This document shows, in pieces, positions 1 through 11,753 of a stretch of 64,000 nucleotides of DNA. The translations under genes and the position numbers were made by a program. How positions within the stretch are numbered: position 1 is the first letter of the stretch; each line of letters begins with the position of its first letter. Source of the DNA: Mantamonas sphyraenae (taxonomy: Eukaryota; CRuMs; Mantamonadidae); contig JAPMXV010000006.1 of the NCBI GenBank assembly GCA_026936335.1, positions 186,001 through 250,000 of the forward strand, written 5' to 3'. The notes under the pieces are model-generated. The model was not told the origin of the DNA, did not search any database, and was given only the letters and a program-made list of their open reading frames with translations.

Positions 1-1446
1 CCGGCACGTCCTGCACGCTGGGTGGCACTGGCCTTGGACACAGGCACGGTTTGCAAGGACTGCACTCCGGTGCTGCCTGTGTACCGCCGTTCCTTGACGA
101 AGCCGCAGTCGACAACGTAGGCAATGCCATCGATGGTGACGGAGGTCTCTGCCACGTTTGTGGAAACAATGATTTTGCGCTGGCCTTTGGGTGTGGGTTC
201 AAACACGCCCAGTTGCTCGTTGCGCGGCAGCCCTGCGTACAGGGGCAGGATCAGCATGGTGTGACTCGTGTTTGCGTCGCGTGCAGCTTCTTGCAGCGCC
301 TCACACACCTGTACAATGTCGCTCTGGCCTGGAAGAAAGGCAAGAACGTCGCCGTGGGGCTCTGCTACGTGGATCTGCATGATCACATCGACACAATGGC
401 GCACGTAATCCTTGCATGGCTCCTCCAAGAACTGGATGTCCACCGGAAACATGGATCCCTTGACAGAGAGCATCCCGACGCCGTCGCGGGACTCTTCGTC
501 CACAGAAAAGTAGCGTGCAAAGTCGTCGGCGTCCAGGGTGGCCGAGGAGACAATGACGCGCAGGTCGTGGCGTCGCTGCAGGATCTTGCTCAGCAAACCC
601 AGCAGGATGTCTGTGTACAGAGAGCGTTCGTGGGCCTCATCCACAATCACCACGGAGTATTGGCCAAGCAGCGGGTCGCTCATGATCTCGCGCACAAGCA
701 TGCCGTCGGTGACAAACTTGAGGCGTGTGTCTGCGGTGGACCAGCGCTCGTCCAGACGCACAGAGTAGCCCACAAGTGACCCAAGCTCAGAACCGGTTTC
801 TTGAGCCACGCGGGCGGCCACTGAGATGGCAGCGATGCGTCTCGGCTGCGTGCACGCCACGCGAAAGCCATTCTCAGTCCAGCCTGCTTGGTGCAGGTAC
901 TGAGGAACCTCTGTGAGGCGCACGGGTGAGCAAAATGGTGTGAGCGGCCTGGCGACAGTGTACTTTGTACCTTTCATCATTGTTATCGTGTCTGGACAGA
1001 GTGTGGGCGGGTCTATCGCTCAACGTACGCGTGGTCTTGCCGCTACCAGTCTCGCCCACGAGAATCACCACCTGGTTAGCTTCCAGGAGAAAGAGCAGCT
1101 CACGGCGACTCTTGGCAATGGGCAACTCAGGCGTGTAATGGGAGCTGCTGCTGCTGGAGCTGCTGCTGGAGCTGTTGCTAGCCGGCTGGCTGCTGTGGGA
1201 CGCCCAGGCGGCGGGGGTCATGCCCGAGGACGAAGCGGAAAGCGAGTCGCCAAGGAGAGCATCGTCGGAGAGTGCAGAGGAGGACAGGAGGCTGGTGACG
1301 CCTGTGTGGATGGCCCCAAAGGGCTTTGGGACGGAGGATGTGACGGGGCGAAAGATGGTGGCGGGAGGTGGGAAGTGGCTTTTTTGCGCGTGGCGGCGAC
1401 TGCGCTGTGGCGTCCATCGAAACACAACAACCGACCACGAAAGCAT
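1..1446 (-). CDS. DHX35: DHX35-type DEAH-box RNA helicase (3' end missing)
   Basis: ATP-dependent RNA helicase; DHX35 is a spliceosome-associated DEAH protein. Reading on the minus strand, exon 1 (to 1029) ends inside motif I (GETGSGKTT). A 118-nt GT..AG intron (911-1028) follows, and exon 2 (910 to the window edge) resumes with QVPQYLHQAG. Exon 2 carries TQPRR, TDGMLVREIMSDPLL, the DEAH box, SAT, the motif V region (STNVAETSVTI) and motif VI (QRAGRA). The DCGFVK stretch and LYTDI after DEAH fit DHX35 better than PRP43, DHX33 or DHX40. The gene is cut off just after motif VI, so the helicase-associated C-terminal domains are missing. The start is uncertain: the furthest in-frame ATG is at 1446, overlapping the eS19 start codon by two bases; another ATG lies at 1221. 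The 6-A run at 1380-1385 (T on +) could hide an indel joining an ATG at 1417. A serine run follows the N-terminus. Confidence 0.85.
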
Positions 1447-2467
1447 GAGCTCCACGGGTATTGCTGCCACCGTCAAGGACGTGCCTGCCATCGACTTTAT
1501 CAACGCGTATGCCGCTCATCTGCAGAAGCAGGGCAAGCTGCAGCTGCCCAAGGGTGTGGATATGATCAAGACGGCCACGTGGAAGGAGCTGAGCCCGTAT
1601 GACGACAACTGGTTCTACGTGCGCGCTGGTACGTGACCCTACAGAAAGCGAGACGTGTGTGTGGGCCGCGTGAGGGCGCGTTTTGTGCGCGCCTTGCATT
1701 TTTTGCAAGAGCGACGCTCGCGCCTCGCCTTGGCCCGCTCCGTTTTTCCCTCCCCATGGCTCGCCCCTGGGCACACTCTGTCCTTGAGGCCTATGCAGAT
1801 GCTCTGTGGGCATACCATGCGTGTGTACATCTGCGCGTGGGTGTCCACAGAGGATCGAGGCAGGGAGCAGGGCCTGCCGCGTGTGTGCGAGGCGCATGCA
1901 TTTTGTCCAGCCCCGTTTTTCAAACACCCACCGTCGCTTACACACACACGCACTCTCCAGCTTCGATCGCCCGCAAGGTGTACATCCGCCCCGGTGTTGG
2001 TGTCGGTGGCCTCAAGAAGGTGTACGGCGGTAGTGTGAACCGCGGTGTCCGCCCGAGTGAGTTTTGGCCCTCTCTTTTCGCCTCATGCACCGCTTGGTTG
2101 CAAATCGGCTCCCTGCCCTCCACCCAGAGCGCTGCCGCAGCTGTGTTTGCGCTGGACGGCATGTCCAGTGCACACCCATGTGGCCCTGCGCAAGATGGCC
2201 ATCGCCTATGCCCCTCTTCGTACCTACAGCGCGTGCAATGTGCTCACACCCCACCCTCGCGATTTATCCACGTTTCACACAGGCCACTTTGGCAAGTCGG
2301 CTGGTGGCCACATCCGCCTGGCCCTCAAGGGACTCGAGGACCTCGGCATTGTGCAGGTGAACAAGAAGGGTGGCCGTGTCATCACCCAGAAGGGCCAGAC
2401 CGATCTGGACCGCATTGCTGCCCAGGTTGCTCTGCAGCGCCAGTCCGTCAACCCTCTGGACATCTAA
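1445..2467 (+). CDS. RPS19: 40S ribosomal protein eS19
   Basis: Structural protein of the small ribosomal subunit head, needed for 18S rRNA maturation. Three exons: 1445-1628, 1961-2056 and 2283-2467, giving 154 residues against about 145 in animals. Exon 1 holds the N-terminal helix and the WKELSPYDDNWFYVRA motif. Exon 2 holds SIARKVYIRP and KKVYGGSVNRGVRPS. Exon 3 holds the winged-helix end (GGHIRLALKGLEDLGIV) and the GQTDLDRIAAQVA tail. Both introns (332 and 226 nt) have GT..AG ends and keep the frame (phases 1 and 1). The gene is divergent from the helicase with essentially no spacer. The family match is unambiguous along the whole length. Confidence 0.97.
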
Positions 2468-2685
2468 GCTGTCTCTTGGGAACACTGATGAATACAACCC
2501 CACCATTTGATCACCACAGAGTGTGTTTGTTGGTAGTTGCAAACGAGGCTTTCTTCCAAAGAAGATGGACGGCAACCGCACGAACACAGGTGCAACAACA
2601 ACAACAACAACTAGCTTGTCGTTGATGTCCAGGACTCTTTTGGTAATGTGTATTCATTTGCTATTGGCTTGGGCCCTGTAGCAGT

Positions 2686-3330
2686 TTAGCAGGCGGTGGC
2701 AGCACCAACCGAGGCCGGGTCGGCGATGAGGATGATGGCCGCAATGGTGGCCAGCACAACCAGCACGCTGTTGAACGTGTACGACACAGACTGCACAAAG
2801 TACACACGCGTCAGCGTGGCAAAGGCAAACAGCATGCGGCGGATGCCCGGGCCGTTCACCTCGGCCAGCTCCCGGATCAGGCGAGCGCACTTGATCAGCG
2901 TGTAACCAACAATCAGCTGCACGCTGGCGTCAATGAAGCCGCCCACAAGGTTCACAATCGCTCCATCTGCAGCACCGCAGGCACCCAGACGAGCCGCACC
3001 CAGAGCCAGCAGGAAGTAGCGGCACACACCCAGCACAATCGACACAATGCCCACCCAGCGCATCCAGCGCGACAGGCGCATCCACACTGCGTCCATCTTG
3101 TCGTCAAAAGTGTACTCCTGGTTGTCCGGCACAAAGTCCTCCGGAACAGCCATCATCGGGTTGCGCACCATCTGCAAGTCCTGCCACCACGTGTTCACAC
3201 CGTCGCCCACGGCGCCCACGGCGTTGACGGCTCCGCCGACCACTGCGTTGCCGCCGGTCTCCTTCTTGCCGTTGTCGCTGTTGTTGTTGTTCTCGTTGTT
3301 GTTGTTGGCAGGCGCAGCGTTCTCAGACAT
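2686..3330 (-). CDS. Unknown multi-pass membrane protein (214 aa)
   Basis: I do not recognise the family. The N-terminal 35 residues are low complexity, rich in Asn, Lys and Glu (NNNNENNNNSDNGKK), followed by a Gly/Val/Ala stretch and an acidic patch around DFVPDNQEYTFDDKMD. Then come three hydrophobic segments: about residues 90-112 (WVGIVSIVLGVCRYFLLAL), 124-147 (AIVNLVGGFIDASVQLIVGY) and 183-204 (VLVVLATIAAIILIA). Arginine and lysine flank them, as in a small integral membrane protein. There is no signal peptide. The start at 3330 is the ATG before the Asn-rich tail; the frame is also open to an ATG at 3366. Single exon. Codon use resembles the neighbours, and the hydrophobic pattern and continuous frame argue that it is real. 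Confidence 0.7.
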   Translation of the reverse strand: MSENAAPANNNNENNNNSDNGKKETGGNAVVGGAVNAVGAVGDGVNTWWQDLQMVRNPMMAVPEDFVPDNQEYTFDDKMDAVWMRLSRWMRWVGIVSIVLGVCRYFLLALGAARLGACGAADGAIVNLVGGFIDASVQLIVGYTLIKCARLIRELAEVNGPGIRRMLFAFATLTRVYFVQSVSYTFNSVLVVLATIAAIILIADPASVGAATAC

Positions 3331-4242
3331 CTCTTTTAGTCTGCGAGCGACAGAGAGAGAGAGCACCCAATTTCTGTGTCAGAAGGGAGTGTACAGTGCG
3401 CACAGAGGAACGAGGGAGGAGCAAGAGGATACTTCACGCGTGCTCTCTACTTTTCCCACTCCATGTCCACGCGTATGCCCATCCCCACAGCAAACTGCCG
3501 CTTTTGGGGGTTGGTTTTTCCGGCAACACATTCGTTTTCGTCCCCAGTTTCCTCCGCAAACGCACTCCCAACCGGCTCACGCCAGTCTGGCAGATGCATA
3601 CACAGCAGAACCCATGCGCAAGGCTGCATTGGGTGGCTCCAGCAGGTTGGGTCGCTTTCTGTTTGATGCTTTCCATGTGGCAAGTCACCGGAAAGCCGGA
3701 TAGCTCGGGGAACGTTGTGGCCGTTACCGTTTTCGCTGGCTGGGGCCGTTTTCCCCGTTGCGGAGGCACCACACGACATGCACAGACATACATCACAGCC
3801 TCCCATATATCCTGGTTGGGTATCATTCCATCCATTCTGCCTGTTGCCTGCCACGCAGCATGTGCCCACGTGTGTGTGGCGCTGCAGGTGGCGTTCAAGG
3901 AGACAAAGAGCCGTTGGCAATCTTCGGCGGCTGGCTGGTCGCCGGCAAGCCACAGACTACACAGCACTCTCCTGCAACCACACGCCATGTTGACATGTGG
4001 ACATACAGTGATTACATGCAGACCGGGTGGGTGCGAGACAGACTGTGGGTCTGCATGGCCGTGCAAGGGGAATATCAACAAAGGGTGTCAAAACTCACGC
4101 GAGGTTTTGTTGCTTTTGGCTTGACACGACCGTCGCAGCGCATCCACCCTCACCCACATACTCATCCGTGCTTCCAACTTGCCCCAGATCGCGTTGTCTC
4201 CTACAGCCACACACATACACACACACACACGTCACACACACG
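3331..4242. other. Long spacer with no recognised gene
   Basis: This 0.9 kb stretch lies upstream of the membrane-protein start and downstream of the PDE6D stop. Open frames of 170-240 codons exist on both strands, but their translations are rich in Cys, His, Trp and Pro with no domain, no conserved block and no splice-linked continuation, so I read them as chance frames. It may hold the promoter and 5' leader of the membrane-protein gene. Its right end is a CA-rich simple repeat (4207-4242). I found no convincing tRNA or snRNA structure. Confidence 0.5.
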
Positions 4243-5102
<860 letters not shown>

Positions 5103-5265
5103 GGCGTCGAGAAACCGGTCGAATTGGCCCAGCGGGCGTCGGGGAATCCGAGGCCACAACCGAGGCCCACCATCCATGTGAAGTCCCAGAAAGTGGTGGG
5201 AACGGCGCTTCTGTTGCGTTTGGGTGACAAAGCGATGCGCGCGTGCACGCATCAGAACACCCATC

Positions 5266-8200
5266 ATGCGTCAATCGGGTCGCGGCCACGGTTCGGAAGG
5301 GACAGGCTTTCGTGTGCAGATGTGGCACATGCTGGTGCTGTTCACCCTGTTCACGGTGTTCTTCTTTGTTATGTTTGGCACCCACGAGCAGCAGTTGGAC
5401 CACCGCGCCGCACAGGCGAAACGAGAGCCCCGAAAGTCCATTGCAGACGACGCCATGCCCATGACCCATCCGGTCGTTCCTGACTTTATGGATCCGGCCA
5501 CACCCACCAAGGACTCGGAGAAGGGAGACGACTCGGCAGACGGCGCCACTCCGCGCGTGCGAGGTGTCAAGGACGAGGAGGACGAAGACGACCTGGGTGT
5601 GCTGGCCGCAGCCCACGCGGCCGCCGTCAACCAGAGCCAGCATTTGGCCTCTCTGGAAAGGGTGAGCATACATCCACACCCACACAGTGGCAAGAGGGTT
5701 GTCCATGCCTGCGGGGGAGGTGCGTGCAGTGACTCACACCCAGGGGATGGTGTGCCGTTGCGCAGGAACTGCGTGTGTGGAAACGGCGAGTCGAGTCGCT
5801 GCGAATGCAAAAGTTGTCCATTACACGGGAATATGACATTGCACAGGAGGAGCTGCGCAAGAGCGAAGACAGAGCAACCCTGTTGGATGTCAAACTGCAG
5901 GCGGCCGAAAGCAAACTTGCCAAGAGCGTGTCCAAAGGGCGTGCGTGCAGCCGCGACGCACAGCAGCTGAAGATCCAGCTCGCACGTGTCAAGCAGGGGT
6001 CCACGGCCGCCGCCAACGCCCCCAGCGACCGAAACAGTGCCAGTGACGCCAAAAACCAGAGGGCCACGGCCACACGCCCCAACGCCGCGGACGACACAGG
6101 GTACGAGCAGGATAGCGAGTCGCTGACGGAACAGGCCAACGCGACGCCACCGCAGCTGCTCAAGGGGTTGGATATGCTTCTGGAAACATCGCACCCGGAA
6201 GTGAGCATTGTGGTGCCCGTGGAGGCAACTGCCTGTGAGCAGCTGGAACAGCAGCAGCAGCAGCAGCAGCGGCAGAACGACGACGGAAAGGCGCAGCCAT
6301 CCAAGTGTGTGAAGCGTGTGCGTGGTCTGCTGTTCAGCATGTTGGGCACTCTGGAGCAAGTAAGCATCCCGTTTGAGGTGCTTGTGGTCACCGACAGTGC
6401 GGCCATGGCGGAGAAGCTGCAGGCATTGCATCTGCCCAAGGGCCATGAGCAGCTGCGTAAAGTGTACAACAAGCTGGTGACAGTGCGCCACATGACCAGT
6501 GTCGATGCTTCCACCACCACCACCACCACCACCACCACCACAAACACCAACACCGCAAAGGAGACACGCATGGGGTGGGGTACCCTGTGCAACAAGGCCA
6601 TGGAAAAGGCACGTGCACGTCATGTGCTGTTTGTGTCTCCCTCTGTGGTGTTTTCCAGGTTCCATTTGCGTGGCGACTGGCTCAAGCGCATCACGGGTGC
6701 CATGCGACCACCGCAATCTTCGGCCCAGGCCCACGACCACGACGACCACGAGGCACCGACCCCGGGCCTCCTGGGCTTCAAACTTCTCGGCTTTCCGCGT
6801 CCAGGCACCTCCAAGGGTGAGAATGCACGCACGGCGTCGCCCATTGTGTACAGCGCGGGCGTGGAGTACGCCATGGCTCCCGAGTTTCTGGTCCAACAGG
6901 CCGGCGGCGCCGCCACCGGCATGGGCTGGCACTCGTACAAAGGACGGCAACTGCTGCAAGCACGCAACCTGCCAGGCTCTGTGGCCGCGGTAGGCATGCG
7001 TGATCTGCTTTCCCGTGCCCTACCATCGCCTGTCCGGGTTCAACTTTCGCGATCGGCGCGCAGGTATGGCCCAGGCCGACGTGGCTGGAGTCTCTTCGGC
7101 CCTGTTTGTGGTCAGTCGCCATGTGTTCCACCTTGTGGGTGGGTTCAACACGCAGTACGCCTCGCTGGACGGCCAAATGGAGGTGCTGGACTTTGCACTC
7201 AAAGTGCGCACGCAGACGGAACATTCGGTGGCATATTCGCCTGCCTTTGTCGGCGTCTTTCTCGATTCCGACCAAACGGCCACCCAAACCCAGTTGCCCG
7301 ACCGCTTCAGTTTGCTGTTCCATGTCGGCCACCGGGTTGTGTCTGCACGCGTCAAGCAGGCCGTCGATACCTTCTACGCACACTGGAAGGCCCTGTTGGA
7401 AAGCATGGTGCGTCGTCAGTACACCCTGGACGACCTCACTGTCGTCTGGGACACGTACAGTGGCTGCAGCGGTGTCAACGTGGAGGCCATCAACTTTGCT
7501 GCCCAACTCGAGCGCCGCCTGCCCCTGAAGCTTGTTGGGGCACCCGACAGCTTCTGCCGTGGCTTCCCCGAGGCTGTGCAACAACAGCTCAACCGGGCAG
7601 CCAGCAAGCGCGCGTTTGCACAGGTCAACGTGTGGGTGGCCCACAAGCCGCCGCCCTCGTATCCCAAGTTTCCGTATCGGGGCCTGGTGACAGTGGAGCA
7701 GCGGCCCGACTATGTGATTGGCCGCAGCATGACGGAAACCGACGCAATCTCGCGGGCCTGGGCACAAAAGAGCAGTTTGGTGGATGAGATCTGGCTGCCG
7801 TCCTCCTTCCTGGTGGATGTGTTTGCCGACGGCGGCGTGCCGCGCAACAAGCTGCGTGTGATCCCAGAGCCCATCGACGTCAACATGTACGATCCGTCCA
7901 TTACGGTGCCGCTGCGGTTGCCGGGCGAGAAGCTGCACCCGGACAACTTCAAGTTCCTGTCTGTGTTCAAGATGGAGGAGCGCAAGGGTTGGGATCTGCT
8001 GCTGGAGGCGTACTTTAGCGAGTTTAGCGCAAAGGACCCCGTGTCTTTGGTCATGCACACCTACCTGTACAACGAACGGGACGCACGCAATGTAGCGCGT
8101 GTGCGGGCGCGCATCCAGCGACACATCGACTCAAAGCTGGGCCGTGTGACGCAGGGCAAGAAGCTGGCCCATTGGGAGGTGATCAGCCAGGAGATGGACA

Positions 8201-9009
8201 GCACACAGATGCCGCGCATGTACAAGGCGGCCGACGCGTTTGTGTTGCCGACCCGAGGCGAGGGCTTTGGGCTCCCGCTGCTGGAAGCCATGGCCATGGG
8301 GCTGCCCACAATTGCCACCAACTTTAGCGGCAACACAGATTTCATGAAGGAGGACAACTCGTACCTGATCGAGGTGGAGGCCATGGAGCCTGTGCAACGC
8401 GGGATCGGACTCGTTGGCCGCTGGGCTCGGCCCAGTGTCACCCACCTGCGCACTCTGATGCGTCGCGTGATGGAACAGCGCAAAGAGGCAGCCGACAAAG
8501 GAGAGCGTGCACGCAAGTTTGTCAGCGAGCACCTGTCCCAGGAGGCCGTGGCCAAAACAGTCCTCGATCGCCTGGGCGCCATCCGCAACGAGCTGCAACA
8601 AAAGTCGCACACAGGAAAGAGCGGCAGCGGCAACGGGGACGCTTCGGTGCCTCGAACAAGCGTGCAGGATGATGTCGACCAGGCCATGGAGGATGCACGC
8701 CAGCAGCGAGGCAGCGGAACCAAAGGGGCCTTTGACGCGTTTCGCGCACGCTTCAACGAGGAGCGCAGGAGGAGACAGGCAAATGGCACACCAAAGGAAC
8801 GCCACGATGGTATGACGACTGCCAACACGCAGCAGATGCGACAGAAGCGTGTGCCAGACCAGCAAGAGCCGCTGGATGCGTTTGATGGCGACGACGCAGG
8901 GGTGGATGGGCCTCCCCAGCGACGCGGCCGTCAGGAAGAGCCATTGCAAGAGGAAGGTGAGGAGGAGGACGACGGATGGGAAGGGGGTGAGGCCGATGGC
9001 TGGGAGTGA
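5266..9009 (+). CDS. Two-domain Golgi-type glycosyltransferase (GT2-like plus GT4)
   Basis: Predicted type II membrane enzyme of about 1,210 residues. Exon 1 (5266-5661) begins MRQSGRGHGSEG and has one transmembrane helix (MWHMLVLFTLFTVFFFVMFG, about residues 17-36), then an acidic stem. Exon 2 starts at 5766 after a 104-nt intron and opens with a coiled coil. The first catalytic-like region (about nt 6190-7320) resembles GT-A family 2 (SIVVPVEA, FEVLVVTD, PIVYSAGVEY, HRLSGFNFRD, AGVSSALFVVSR, VGGFN). The second (about nt 7430-8610) is a GT-B family 4 enzyme with FKMEERKGWDLLLEAY and the diagnostic EGFGLPLLEAMAMGLP (E-x7-E). A Gln/Arg/Glu-rich tail ends the protein. The frame jumps near 6985-7000: an 85-nt GT..AG intron (6990-7074) would repair it but would remove the conserved HRLSGFNFRD, so a one-base indel is likelier. 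Donor and acceptor sugars are not evident. Confidence 0.8.
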
Positions 9010-9090
9010 GCAGAGGGTTGAAAAAATGGAGCAGTGCTGAATTGCCTCCGCACGCGCCACACGGGTGTGCCTGCCCGAGTTGCAAAACGT

Positions 9091-9838
9091 CTATGCAGAG
9101 CCCTTGGTTGTGGTTGTCTTTTGGGAGTCTGTGTTGAGCACGATGGAGAATGTACAGGAAGGCAGGGTGTCGATCTCAACGGTGACCTCTGCCTGCAGGC
9201 CCAAGTTTTGCAGGGCGCCCCTGATCAAGCCGCAGGGAAAAGCCACATAGGGGGCAGCCAGTTCGGTGGCGTTCTCGTTGTTCGAGGTACTGAAGCGCTT
9301 GAGCCACTGAAAGTCGTTGTCTAGCAGCACGTAGGTGCCCTGCAGTTGTGGAGGGAGAGGGTCAGCCTCACAGAGGGCCACCCAACAGGGTGCACGGGCA
9401 CGTGTGGCAGTGGCAAAGGAACGCGGAGGAGGTGCTCAACGTGCACACCGCCCATGGATGGGGCTTACCTTGTGGTTTGTGCGCAAATTGTCCACGTTCT
9501 TTGCAAAGACCGTGTGCCACAGATCCTTGCACACGAACTTCATGATGTCGAGCGAGTCTGTAAACGGGCTGCGGTTCACGGTGAGGCTATACAAACGGGG
9601 CCACATGGCACACGGGGATCGATGCACGCGTGAGTATGTGCACTGTCTCCTCCACGTCTCGCACATAAACATACCGTTCCACAAGGCGCTGACCCACAGA
9701 AAAGCCCATCTTCTCCAAGGTGATGAACGCCGCGTCCTTGCTGTCTGACTCGCGAAGCAGCGTGCGCACCATTTCCGTGACCAGAAAGTCCATGCAACTG
9801 GCTGCCACCTCTTTCTTGGCCGACCGTTTGGTGCTCAT
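9091..9838 (-). CDS. TRAPPC6: TRAPP complex subunit 6 (Trs33/TRAPPC6)
   Basis: Core subunit of the TRAPP tethering complexes, which act as exchange factors for Ypt1/Rab1 at the ER-Golgi and for Rab11. Three exons on the minus strand: 9838-9675, 9568-9469 and 9339-9091; 170 residues (human about 158). Exon 1 has DFLVTEMVRTLL and LEKMGFSVGQRLVER. Exon 2 has LDIMKFVCKDLWHTVFAKNVDNLRTNHK. Exon 3 has GTYVLLDNDFQWL and FPCGLIRGALQNLGL followed by VTVEIDTLPSCTFSI, the C-terminal beta-strand typical of the family. Junctions are GT..AG and in frame (phases 2 and 0). It converges on the glycosyltransferase gene with an 81-bp gap. The start at 9838 gives an N-terminus slightly longer than animal orthologues. 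Confidence 0.95.
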
Positions 9839-10392
9839 GGAATCCGAGGAAGTGGCGTGACGACGGGTTGGTGCGCGATTCGCGGACCCCATCACCAGCA
9901 CACCAGACATGAGTGGGCGATCCACACTCACACACGTATGCATAGGAACCAGTTCCACTGTGTGTATGCAGAGAACAAGCATGGGATGTGATTCTGCGCC
10001 ACGGAACGCAATCGAACCCGAGTCGCCGGCTGAAAAGCACACAACCTGCCTTCAACATGTTTGCCCGCCGCTCAAACGCCTCCTCCCAGGTCGCTTCCTT
10101 GCTCCAAACAACCATGCAACGAGCGGTTCGGCCCGGAACACACCGCACCACGATGGTGTGCTCAGCCATCCATCGCTCGGGCCATGTGCACGGGCATGCG
10201 TCGTTGCATCAACACACAAAGCCCTTGTTGGCAAGGACATGGACATGGACCCAAGCCGGAATCGGTTCGGAGGGTTTTGCAAAGCAGAGCCAGAAGACCG
10301 GGCATTGGCAAGCTTCAAAATCCGGTCTGGCGGGTTTGCGCAGAACGCACCAACAAATTGCTCCAGCAACTCGAATCCAAACAGCAACCATC
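9839..10392. other. Divergent intergenic region, no recognised gene
   Basis: A 554-bp spacer between the divergently transcribed TRAPPC6 and glutathionyl-hydroquinone reductase genes, and long for this genome. Both flanking frames stay open a little into it without conserved sequence. A motif resembling a tRNA B box (GGGTTCGATT on the minus strand, near 10010-10020) is not backed by a matching T stem or acceptor stem. It presumably holds both promoters; I see no defined element. Confidence 0.5.
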
Positions 10393-11672
10393 ATGTCTAC
10401 ATCTCCCAATCACGAAAGCACAGCCAAGCACACATCGCTGACGGACACCGACGACGATGGCTCGTTCAAGCGCAAAGCGAGCACGTTCCGCAACTTTATC
10501 ACCAAAGACGGCGAGTACCCGCCCGAAGCGAATCGGTACCACCTGTACATTTGCTATGCATGCCCTTGGGTACGTTGTCGCGTGATTCCACCTCGCCACA
10601 TGTCCGCGAGAGCGTGTTCTTCGCGGAGACTTTTCGTGTCGCGTCTCGACCACCCTTGCGCCATTCCGGCTTGCTGACAAGTTGCCACCGGAAAAACTCT
10701 CCGTACCCCTTCGTCCCATCCCACAGGCTTGCCGCACCCTGATGGTCCGCGCATTCAAGGGTCTGGAAGACGTCATCAGCGTCGATGTGGTCAACCCCAT
10801 CTTCAGCGAATATGTAAGTGGTGCTGGTGTCGAGCGGCCACCAGCGGACAAACGCAACTTTGGCAAAGTTGCACAAAAACGGTCTCTCTTGCTCACACAA
10901 CGCCTCCACACAGGGATGGACCTTTGCCAAGGACGACGAATTCCCCGAGATCACGGGCGACACCATCAACGGCCACAAGTACATGCGCGACCTGTATCTG
11001 GAGCAGAACCCGGAGTACGACGGACGCTACACCGTCCCTGTGCTCTTTGACAAGAAGACCAACACCATCGTGAACAACGAATCGTCAGAGATCATCCGCA
11101 TGCTCAACACCGAGTTCAATGACCTGGCCACACGCAACCAGGACGTAGATCTGTATCCGGCCAAGCTCCAGGCACAGATCGACGAGATCAACGACTGGGT
11201 GTACGACAACATCAACAACGGCGTGTACAAGTGCGGCTTTGCCACCACCCAGAAAGCGTACGACAAGGCCTTTGACGCCCTGTTTGAGCACTTGGACAAG
11301 GTGGAGGAGATCCTGTCCAAGAACCGCTGGCTCACAGGCGACTACTTCACCGAGGCCGACTTGCGCCTCTTTGTCACCATTGTGCGCTTCGACCCGGTGT
11401 ACGTGCAGCACTTCAAGACCAACCTCAACCGCATCATCGACTATCCCAACCTCAACAACTGGCAGCGCGAGGTCTACCAGCTCGACGGCTTTGCCGACAC
11501 CGTCAACATGGAACACATCAAGAACCATTACATGCGCTCCCACGCCACCATCAACCCCAAGGGCATTGTCGCACGCGGCCCCAGGGATGTTCTCCTCAAT
11601 CTTACCGCATCTCACGACCGCGCCCAGTTTGGCAGCAGCGAGAAGGTCTCGTTCTTGACCTCCCAAGAGTGA
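10393..11672 (+). CDS. ECM4: Glutathionyl-hydroquinone reductase (ECM4/YqjG-type GST)
   Basis: Xi-class glutathione transferase that reduces glutathionyl-hydroquinones using its active-site cysteine. Three exons: 10393-10569, 10727-10813 and 10914-11672; 340 residues, slightly longer than bacterial YqjG. Exon 1 ends exactly after the catalytic CPW and exon 2 continues ACRTLMVRAFKGLEDVISV, so the usual CPWAHR reads CPWACR here. Exon 3 has GWTFAKDDEFP, LYLEQNPEYDGRYTVPVLFDKKT and NNESSEIIRMLNTEF (the glutathione-binding SSE), then the helical domain with RWLTGDYFTEADLRLFVTIVRFDPVY and the C-terminal YPNLNNWQREVYQ and HIKNHYMRSHATINP. All are hallmarks of the family. Both introns are phase 0. 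The family is common in bacteria, fungi and algae but absent from animals. Confidence 0.95.
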
Positions 11673-11753
11673 GGAGGAACGGTTTTGCAAATACATCCAT
11701 TCGTTGAACTCCCATTGAAATCCCCCCCCCCCCCAATTCGAATCCGCAGCCCC

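Noticed and set aside
5271-6959. Minus-strand frame of 562 codons opposite the glycosyltransferase
   Set aside because: No domain; poly-Gly and poly-Val stretches come from the ACC/CCA run at 6510-6545. The plus strand is the conserved one.
9990-10050. tRNA-like element (B-box-like GGGTTCGATT on the minus strand)
   Set aside because: The T stem does not pair (CTCGG against TGCGT), and no acceptor stem or A box fits within 100 bases.
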